Shown in pieces: positions 56,836 through 64,000 of a DNA stretch of 64,000 nucleotides. Each line of letters opens with the position of its first letter. Position 1 is the first letter of the stretch. The DNA is from Jaltomata sinuosa (Eukaryota; Streptophyta; Magnoliopsida; Solanales; Solanaceae), in assembly GCA_003996215.1 (NCBI GenBank), contig QJPP01001848.1, forward strand, positions 248,001 through 312,000, given 5' to 3'. The position numbers were made by a program, and so were the translations under genes. The notes under the pieces are model-generated. The model saw only the letters and a program-made list of their open reading frames with translations, did no database searches and was not told the origin of the DNA.

Positions 56836-58584
56836 TGCAGTGGTGGAGGTTGTCTTCCGGTTCAAAACTTACCGACCTTTTCTTTGTAATCAAGTCCTTC
56901 ATGAACTTGGCATAACCGGGCATTTGTTCAAGCGCTTCCACCAATGGGATGTTTATTGATATTTGCTTGAGCATGGTCAGGAAATTCAGGAACTTACCAT
57001 CTTCCGCTTTCTTCTTCAGGCGTTGTGGGAAAGGAGGTGGTGGTCGAGGCATCATAGTTGGAAGCTTTTCAGCTTCCTTGCTTTTCTCTGTGGGCTCTAG
57101 AGTAGCCTCCTCGACTTCCTTGTTGTCCACGATCTCACCCTCTTGAGTCTGAATTATCGGATGTGATTTCGATAATATTTTTTCACTTCTTGTGGTGATC
57201 GCCATACAACTCGCGCCATTCTTCCTTTGGTTCAGAGATGCCGAGATTTGCCCCACTTGCTGCTCTAATTGGTTGATCGAAGTGTAATGCGCCTCCACTA
57301 TTTGACTCATGGCCGATAACTCAGTCCTTATTTCCTTTACCCCAGAGTCAGTCGATTCTACCTTCAGCAGCATCTTCGCCATCATGTTCTCTAGCTTGGA
57401 AGTCCCTGCCTCGTTGCTAGCTTTGTCCCGATTACCAGGTGGTACATACAAGCCACCTCTATCGATGTTATTCCTCCAGTTTCCTTGATCGCGATTGTAG
57501 CCAGCTTTCTCATAGTAGTTGTCCTTCTGATAGGTCCGACCTTGGTTTCCTTGGCCATTGGCCTGGAAACCCCCCAAGTAATTTGCCTCCTCAGTTTCCA
57601 ACTCTGCTGCTCTACCTTGAGAACCCACAGCTTTTACCTTCTTCATACCTCCTGAGAACAAGTGCTTTGTCAGTAGGTCCAACTGCGTTTTCAGATGCGC
57701 CATATCTTGGTCGCGCTCCTCCTCTTTTCTGCGCTGCTCAGCTGACATACCAATTGCATAAGTGCTAGCTGCTACCTCTGAATCCCGTGTATGCCAGGCC
57801 CTGTTGGTTTTGGTGAGCCTGTCCAAAATAGCTGTGGCATCGGCAAAAGTGCGACCCATAAACGCTCCACCTGCTGCGTTGTCCAACATTGGCTTGGTAG
57901 CCGAATTCAGTGCCCTGTAGAATGTTTGCATCAAAAATTCGTCGTTCAACTGATGGTTAGGGCATTGTGATATCTTCTTTTTAAATCGCAACCAGGTCTC
58001 GTGCAATGCTTCGTGAGGTTGCTGTCTGAAATTGCTAATCTCATCCCTCAACTGTATTATCCTAGAGGGAGGAAAGAACCTTTCTAGGAAATCTCCTTTC
58101 AACTCTCCCAAGTTGCGATAGAGTCGGGGGTCAGCTCTGTCAACCACAATGCTACCTCATCAGACAGAGACAACGGAAACAACCTGAGCCTGATCGCTGT
58201 CTGACTCACTCCAGGTAACTCAAACGACTTGCAGATGCCCACGAAATTCATCAGGTGCTGGTTTGGATCATCCCCAGCGGCACCACGGAACACTCCTCTC
58301 AAGTTCAACAACTGGATCATCGTGCTAGTGATGTTGAACTTGGCTCCGGGCGCTAGCGGTGGAAGAGCAATGGCGCCCATAGCGCCAACTCCATCCAAGT
58401 CGATATCCTCATCATTCAGCATAACATCGTCCTACAGACCACCAGCATTCAGATTGTGTTGGGCCTGCAGTTCTGCAGCGAGCCTTGTTGCCTCTTGTTG
58501 TGCGGCCATATTCCGCCTCAATGTTCTAGCAAGCTCGGGGTCGTAAGGTAATGTTGATTCACCCGAGCGCCGGGTACTTGGCAT
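56800..58584 (-). pseudogene. Gag of element H, near full length
   Basis: Start MPSTRRSGESTLPYDPELAR at 58584. An in-frame TAG lies at about 58434, then LNLRGVFRGAAGDDPNQHLM, FPLSLSDEVALWLTELTPDS, a frameshift near 58105, LKGDFLERFFPPSRIIQLRD, EISNFRQQPHEALHETWLRF (the Retrotrans_gag core) and MQTFYRALNSATKPMLDNAA. Next are a Gln/Gly/Asn-rich region, TSKLENMMAKMLLKVESTDS (coiled-coil-like), PRPPPPFPQRLKKKAEDGKF and MPGYAKFMKDLITKKRSVSF. There is no CCHC knuckle. Only one stop and two frameshifts interrupt about 590 codons, which makes it the best-preserved gene of the window. Confidence 0.93.
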
Positions 58585-58690
58585 GCACAACTCTGTACCC
58601 TGTCAAAAACAAAAACAACAAATAAACGTAAAAACAGGAAAGTATGACTAAGAGTCAAATAAACACACCGGACTTAATAAACAACTGTAT

Positions 58691-58708
58691 TCCCCGGCAA
58701 CGGCGCCA
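58691..58708 (-). other. Primer-binding site of element H (tRNA-Asp type)
   Basis: The complement reads TGGCGCCGTTGCCGGGGA, the complete Athila-type site, five bases from the LTR end. Confidence 0.95.
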
Positions 58709-59645
58709 AAATTTGATAACGCTCAAAGTACCACTCCAATTACGAAGCGTAAGCGATCGTTGTCAAATATAAAACCCAACAAAGGTTGGGGTCGATCCCA
58801 CAGAGAATATGGTGAGAATTTAGTCGTTAGTGAAGTAGTTGACTAATGGTCAATAGTTTACGGTAAATAAAGGGGGGGGTTTTGTGTGAACAATGTGTAA
58901 ACAAAACGAACAATAATGTAATCAAGATGAGAGAGAACTAGGGAAGTGTTCACCATGGCGTTGTAACAATGTCGATTCTAAGCTTAACCGGGTTCTTTCT
59001 ATATGCTTGTCACGATGTGATTGAATTAATGGTATCGTCTAAACGTTTCTCAACCAAATAGCCGAATTTACTTTTCAATTCTCTCGAACTTGAAAAGGTG
59101 TGCTTTTAGATTTCAATCCTAAGCATCAAGTAGATTAATCTAGTTACAGCATTAATCATAAGACGAGAGTTAGTAGTCTCGAATCTTCGTCGTTAATCAA
59201 GTTTCCCGGGTTTTATCTCTTTACTCAAGCAAATTAAACCTAGGCATGTTCTAATGTTTGCAACCACTAGAAAACGTTAAATAATAAATGATTAACAACG
59301 TGACAACATGTATATTGAACCCGTCGCTACCCGGAATCTATATCGCTACTTTAGCCATGGCTCCCACAACCCTAGTTGTGGGAGGTTTAGTTAATCATGC
59401 TTGTAGAAGAATAGAAGAAAGTCATATTCATAATAAAGAAAAGAGATCCTTACAATGTAGTGAAAACAATCTTCAATTATTCCAAGAACGAGAAAACAAA
59501 GATCCCAAGAACAAATCAAGAACAAGATTCAAGGAAGAGGAAAACGTGTGTAGCGTGTTTCCTCTCTCTAAAATCGCTCAAAAACTCATAAAACTATTGG
59601 GTAATGTATTGGTAAGTGCCTTCATAAAATAAACCTAACATAGGG

Positions 59646-59653
59646 TATTTATA
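59646..59653 (-). promoter_or_regulatory. TATA box of 5' LTR H
   Basis: The complement reads TATAAATA, the expected promoter for transcription of H toward lower coordinates. Confidence 0.75.
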
Positions 59654-59699
59654 GGAGTCTAGAAAGTAAACCAAAAAATGCTCGGATTCCGTGTCGCCG

Positions 59700-59850
59700 A
59701 CTGTCTCAACTTGACGGCTTGGGGTGACGGACCGTCACCACCTTGACGGACCGTCACGACGGCCGTCACCCCTAGGCAGTGTTGCAGCTCAATCTTGACA
59801 GTGACTGTGACGGACCGTCACTCAGGCCGTCACTCTTATCAAGAATGTCT
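59700..59850. repeat. TGACGGACCGTCA word cluster, 5' LTR H
   Basis: aacttgacggcttgg (59708), ggtgacggaccgtcacc (59723), cttgacggaccgtcac (59742), gacggccgtcacccc (59758), tgtgacggaccgtcac (59807) and aggccgtcac (59825). Confidence 0.9.
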
Positions 59851-59998
59851 TTTTGCTCGTATTTCATTCTGTTTCTGTGTTTGTCTCCATTTCCTACAAA
59901 TCCAACATAAACGCATCAAAACGACGACGGTTGCTTGAAAACGTACGATTGTTCTTAGTTAAAAGGAGTCAAAAGTGCCGTAAAATGGCGGCACATCA

Positions 59999-60003
59999 GT
60001 ACG
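59999..60003. repeat. Target-site duplication of H, right copy (GTACG)
   Basis: GTACG directly follows the H terminus CACATCA, matching 53231-53235. Confidence 0.95.
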
Positions 60004-60371
60004 TCTTGTCCAAAAGTTGACCAAAGTAAAATTTCCAAGTTCAACTAGCCAGAAAACACAGAAATCAAGATAAATCCAAACCTAAGGCTCCCAGAACTCA
60101 ACCAAAGGTCCAAATAGACCAAAGTCCACGCTCTGCGACTAATAGAATGGTCAGAATTTGATTCCAAGCATGCTTGTTAAAGATGTTGACCAAAGTCAAT
60201 GATTTCTTAAGTTAAAGCTCTAAAATAGGGAAATGGTCATAACAACCTAATGAACGGCTCGGGCAATGAACCACCAGTCCCAGCAAGTCATAAATGACTT
60301 TGGGACACTACAGGAAGCTCTAATAGTACAAAGAAAGCGAAAATGCCCGAATGACCAGAAGGGTCATTACA
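60004..60371 (-). mobile_element. 5' LTR of element G, outer part (right of insertion H)
   Basis: On the minus strand it starts TGTAATGACCCTTCTGG at 60371, then 'tattagagcttcctgtag' and 'gttgaccaaagtcaatg'-type blocks shared with the start of LTR D (27322-27580). It continues at 53235 once H is removed. It ends the element; beyond it lies LTR K. Confidence 0.88.
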
Positions 60372-61423
60372 CTCTCGATCGTCCAAATATATATCCCATG
60401 GTCTTCGCTCAAGCACTATAGGTTTTATATAAACCAACCAATTCAATTTCTTGGGTGAATCACCGTATTTCTAGATTAGATTCTTAGATGAGATTTTCCA
60501 TCGATTATGCTATTTATAGCCTCAATCTAAGGTGGAAATACCAGATTTCCACCATTGAATTCCTATCCAAATTATGAACCCCTCTTTCAAGAAAGAACAC
60601 AATTATGAAAACACAGTCAAGTTTTGCAACCATCAATTTTATGATTAAATCTTGAAGAATTCAATAGACCCATATCAATTCATCAATTATAAGCATAATT
60701 AAGCAAGACCTATACCCAAATTCAAATACCCATCATATGCACACCCCTAGATAAGGAAATTAGCTGCTCATATTAAGGAAATAAGAAGATATACCAAATG
60801 GGTAACTTATAATTCCATTCATATTCAAGCAAAAACCAAAATCCAAGCCCAATTCTTACAAAAATGGTGAACTCTAAGTGTAAAAGATTAAGAGAGAAAA
60901 GTACTCTCAATATCTTCCTTGGGGAAAAGTGTAAGCTAAATTTCTATTCTATTGGTGAAAAGTACAGTGATATTCATAGGTACACACCCAAAAATTCATT
61001 TTAGAAGCTTTCCAATATGTCACTTGGAGTTGGAAAAAAATACCCCTTGGGAGTGGTGCAATGCGTCGTGCAACACGACGTGCAATCGCCTTACTAGTTC
61101 TGCACTTTGCATTTCCCTTTTTTTTGCCAACCAGTGATGTCAGTTGTTCTTTCGGTGAGGTGTGAAAGGAGGTGCAAACTACATACTGCATTGTGCAGCT
61201 TGCATGTCGGTCACACCTCTCGTCAGATTCTTCCTCTTTTCGATCACCTTTACACTTCAACTCTTTTTGAGCTCTTTGGATTCAATTCCATTGTTTTCTT
61301 CTTTTGACCAATAGTACCTGCATTTTCTTCAATAAAGGCAATAAGTACTTCTAATTCTCATAAAAATATGACAATAATTCATGAATAAAGGCTTAATAAG
61401 TTGGTAGATTACATAGATTTAAC
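60372..61423 (-). mobile_element. Athila LTR K, truncated by element G
   Basis: Matches LTR F from about 47095 to 48206 in order: 'ataaaccaaccaat', 'gctatttatagcctcaatct', 'gaacccctctttcaagaaag', 'tacccatcat..gcacaccc', a word cluster (61055-61240) and 'aaaggcttaataagttggta' at the LTR start. The remaining LTR 3' part is absent because G begins here. No gene. Confidence 0.8.
61055..61240. repeat. GTGCAA/TTGCAC and CGTCGTGCAACACGACG words, LTR K
   Basis: gtgcaatgcgtcgtgcaaca (61057), cacgacgtgcaatcgcc (61075), tctgcactttgc (61100), gaggtgtgaaaggaggtgca (61157), ctgcattgtgcagcttgcat (61187) and cggtcacacctc (61208). Confidence 0.65.
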
Positions 61424-61907
61424 ATTGGAGAACTAACCAGAAGTGAAGATGATGGAGGAAAAAGAAAAAAATAAATCTTTATAGTTCCAACAATGGTGAC
61501 CCAACTCTTGACAAAAAAATGAGGCAGTGGTGACTGGTGGAGTAGTGGTGATGATGGAGTTTGGGTGAGAGGGCATAATATTTTTCGACAAGTTAGTAGA
61601 TTTGGAGGATTTTGGGCGAGATTTATGGAGGTTTTATGTGAGAATAATGGAGAAAGAAGAGGAGGGTGACGGTTTATAAGAGAGAAAAGAAGAAGAAAGG
61701 CCACGGGTTAGTTTCGTGGTCTGGTCGATCATCGGTAGGTAAATTTTTTTAAAAAAAATTACCTGAATGCACCACGATGTGTGATTCGCACATGCCAATG
61801 TGTGGCTCGCACATCACTTCACACATACCGATTTTTGTCCCAAAAAATGCCTAGCTTTATTGTTTGAGGTGTGATGCGCATAACGAGAGGTGCGATTTCC
61901 ACCTCTT
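61424..61907 (-). other. Promoter-like orphan segment between LTR K and LTR J
   Basis: On the minus strand it reads: TCGCAC/GTGTGCGA words (61900-61770), an inverted A/T stretch (61742-61762), then CTTATAAA (complement of 61673-61680), then a pyrimidine-rich leader with many tcc/ctc runs. This is the layout of an LTR U3/R region, but the rest of the LTR is missing. The short open frame 61393-61704 is low-complexity and unconvincing. Confidence 0.4.
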
Positions 61908-62819
61908 TGTCATGACCTAATCTCTCGGTCATGATGGCACCTACAACCCCCGGTAGGTGAACCAATCCCCGTAGCCCAGGACAGTTAGTAATGGGCTACT
62001 ATCTAACAAATAAGGGAACAAGACAAATAGAATAGATAAAAGGGATATAAATATATACATATGCGGAAACTAAACCAAACCCCAAGACCTGGTATCATAG
62101 TATAGAGCCAAAACTACATACATGGAGTGGAAACGATCCAAAACAATATATACAGATGTCTCTGAATGGTAATAGAGTACATGAAGCAAAAGATAAACTA
62201 AAGCTAAGCTCTGATCGCCAAGAGCTCACCCTTAGTCTGAAGTAGTCCCCAACAGATCTCCAAGCACGAATCACAGCGATCTAACATTGATGGCCCATGC
62301 TAGGATCTGCACCCAAAGATGCAAGAGGGTAGGGTGAGCACCAAATGCGAAGCATAAGGTACCCAGTAGGTATCATAGGCCGACTGGGCACATATAAGAT
62401 AAAAGCGTAGTGACAGACAGAATAGAAGCAAGCAGTCACAGAAATCAACGAAAGGTACATAGGAACTACCCCAGAGGGAAATCAACAGAACCATATGTGA
62501 GGCCAGTAAGCAGAATATACACACCATAGGCACAGGTGGAAGTAAGAAATAAGGCACCTAGGGTCCTTGCAATAACAGTGTATACAAAATAAGTTTATGA
62601 AATGGACGGTATACCGGTAACCTCAACTGTAAGAAGAAGAGAGAAAGAGTAATGATAGGCATGCTCAGAGACATGAATCAAACTCAACTAATCATATCAA
62701 TCTCAAATCCAGAAACTAACAGTCTAGCAGTAACCAATTTCATACTTAACCGTAACAGGGAACAATTATGTAAGTAAATAGCAAAATTCTACCTACAGTC
62801 CCCCGGCAGCCCATACAAC
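61908..62819 (-). mobile_element. LTR J (Tekay type), interrupted by LTR I
   Basis: The left end TGTCATGACCTAATCTC matches the 3' end of LTR G (50293). 'aatccccgtagcccaggaca', 'gacctggtatcatagtatag' and 'caagagctcacccttagtc' recur in G near 50350, 50510 and 50645. No primer site lies to the left, so it is a 3' or solo LTR. At 62820 LTR I begins. Confidence 0.8.
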
Positions 62820-64000
62820 TGATACGCCCAAATTACAACTCCAATTACGAAGCGTAAGCGGTCGTCGTCAAATATAGAACCCAACAGAGGTTGGGGTCGA
62901 TCCCACAGGGAATAAGGTGCAAATTAAGTCGTTAGTGAATTAGATGACTAGTAATCAATAGTTTTCGGTAAATAGGGGGGTTTGTATGAACAATATTTGA
63001 TCAATGCAAATAAGAATGTACGATTAATAATCAATATGAGAGTGAACTAGGGAAGTGTTCACCATGGCGTCGTAACAATGTCGACTCAAAGCTTAATCTG
63101 GTTCTTTCTATATGCATGTCACGACGTGATTGAATTAATGGTATCATCTAAACGTTTCTCAACCAAATAGACGAATTTCCTTTTCAATTCTCTCGAACTT
63201 GAAAAGGTGAGCTTTTAGATTTCAATCCTAAACATCAAGTAGATTAATCTAGTTACAGCATTAATCATAAGACGAGAAGTGGTGGTCTCGAATCCTCGTA
63301 GTTAATCAAATTTCCCGGGTTTAATCTCTTTACTCAAGCAAATTAAACCTAGGCATGTTCTAATGTTTGCAACCACTAGAAAACGTTAATAATGAATGAT
63401 TAACAACATGACAACATAAATATTGAACCTGACGCTACCCGGAATCTATATTGCTACTTTCGCCATGGCTCCCACAACCCTAGTTGTGGGAAGTTAGTTA
63501 CTCATGCTATTAGGAGAAGAGAAGAAAATCATATTCATAATAACGAGAAAAGATTCTTACAATATAATGAACACAAGCTTCAATTATCCAAGAACAAGAA
63601 ACCAAGATCCCAAGAACAATGGAAGAACAAGATGATAAAGAAGAAAAACGTGTAGTGTCGTGTTTTCTCTCCAAAAACTCGCTCAAAAGTTGACTAAAAA
63701 TATCCTAGAACTATTGGGTAATGAATAATAAAATAAACCTAACATAGTGTATTTATAGTAGTCCAGGAAATAATGTCCAAAAATAAAACATTCGGATTTC
63801 GCGTCGCGTTCACGGCTCACCCTGACGGACCGTCACCTTGGTGACTGGCCGTCACGGTGGCCGTCACCACTAGGCAGTGGTGCTGCCTCACTTGATGGTC
63901 AGGCTGATGAATCGTTACCACTAGGCAGTGGTGCTGCCTCACTTCACGGTCGTCTTGACGGTCCGTCACCTTGGTGACTAGCCGTCACGGTGGCCGTCAC
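62820..64000 (-). mobile_element. LTR I, related to LTR H, runs off the window
   Basis: Starts TGATACGCCCAAATTAC and then follows the LTR of H closely: 'ttacgaagcgtaagcggtc', 'gttggggtcgatcccacag', 'acgtttctcaaccaaatag', the hairpin at 63469-63491, TATAAATA at the complement of 63750-63757, and a word cluster from 63805. It is more diverged from both H copies than they are from each other. Its far end and internal region lie outside the window. Confidence 0.88.
63805..64000. repeat. TGACGGACCGTCA word cluster, LTR I
   Basis: ctgacggaccgtcacc (63822), ggtgactggccgtcacgg (63840), tggccgtcaccac (63857), cttgacggtccgtcacc (63955), gactagccgtcacgg (63976) and tggccgtcac (63990). A larger unit, 'ccactaggcagtggtgctgc', occurs twice (63867 and 63918). 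Confidence 0.85.

Larger units (their letters stand above)
53236..59998 (-). mobile_element. Athila-like element H, gag-protease only, complete ends
   Basis: 6763 bp with two 1285-bp LTRs (53236-54520 and 58714-59998), an intact tRNA-Asp primer site, gag and protease on the minus strand, and a flanking perfect 5-bp duplication GTACG. Reverse transcriptase, RNase H and integrase are absent, so it would depend on enzymes supplied by another element. It inserted into the LTR of element G. Its LTRs differ by a few percent, so it is one of the youngest insertions here, though not recent. Confidence 0.93.
58714..59998 (-). repeat. 5' LTR of element H
   Basis: 1285 bp, the same length as the 3' LTR, with the same termini, TATA (complement of 59646-59653), hairpin (59361-59384) and word cluster (59700-59850). 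Substitutions are scattered. The cluster differs by one 19-bp word gained and one lost relative to the 3' LTR. Confidence 0.95.

Overview
The window looks like repeat-dense, gene-poor plant DNA, most likely from a Solanaceae nuclear genome. That is an inference from the style of the retroelement families; no marker gene is present. I found no intact host gene, tRNA, rRNA or CRISPR array. Nearly all of it is old, nested LTR retrotransposons of the Ty3/gypsy superfamily. Two groups dominate: chromovirus elements of the Tekay/Del type (tRNA-Met primer site TGGTATCAGAGC, CCHC gag, chromodomain after integrase) and Athila-type elements (tRNA-Asp primer site TGGCGCCGTTGCCGGGGA, LTRs TGATAA...TTATCA, long post-pol region). 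Every coding region has stops, frameshifts or deletions.

Layout. 0.17-1.36 kb (-): broken Transposase_32-type ORF. 1.36-3.84 (+): 5'-truncated LTR A1, fused directly to protease. 3.84-7.22 (+): decayed Tekay pol with chromodomain. 7.29-9.70 (+): LTR A2. 9.7-13.5 (+): unclassified DNA and a decayed Asp/Ser-rich ORF. 13.5-21.0 (-): element B, two LTRs with no pol, enclosing a Transposase_32 pseudogene on the opposite strand. 21.0-24.0 (-): element C, LTR plus gag. 24.0-24.8 (-): Athila fragment L. 24.8-27.3 (+): AT-rich LTR M with a ~60-bp minisatellite. 27.3-35.9 (+): element D, gag-only with long LTRs. 35.95-48.2 (-): Athila F, carrying Athila E (+, 36.9-41.9) between its pol and its 3' region. 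48.2-60.4 (-): element G (gag, protease, 5' LTR), whose LTR is split by element H (53.2-60.0, gag-protease only, perfect 5-bp target duplication GTACG). 60.4-61.4 (-): Athila LTR K, the host of G. 61.4-61.9: promoter-like orphan. 61.9-62.8 (-): LTR J, split by H-like LTR I, which runs off the window.

Most notable pattern: nearly every LTR family carries, just upstream of its TATA box, a 70-450 bp cluster of one short CpG-containing, near-palindromic word repeated in both orientations. The word differs between families: ATCGCGAT in D, TGACGGACCGTCA in H and I, GTGCGACGCGCAC in Athila, CTATAGCG in B, ACGAGTCGT in C, GCGTGCGC in G, GCATGCGTG in A1. Related LTRs (A1, D, G) have homologous flanks but different words in the same slot. 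The two LTRs of H differ by gain or loss of single 19-bp word units. Words of the same type also occur inside B and F. I know of no described system that explains this, and it is the lead I would follow.

All boundaries and homologies come from reading the sequence by eye and from remembered family motifs. No database search was run.
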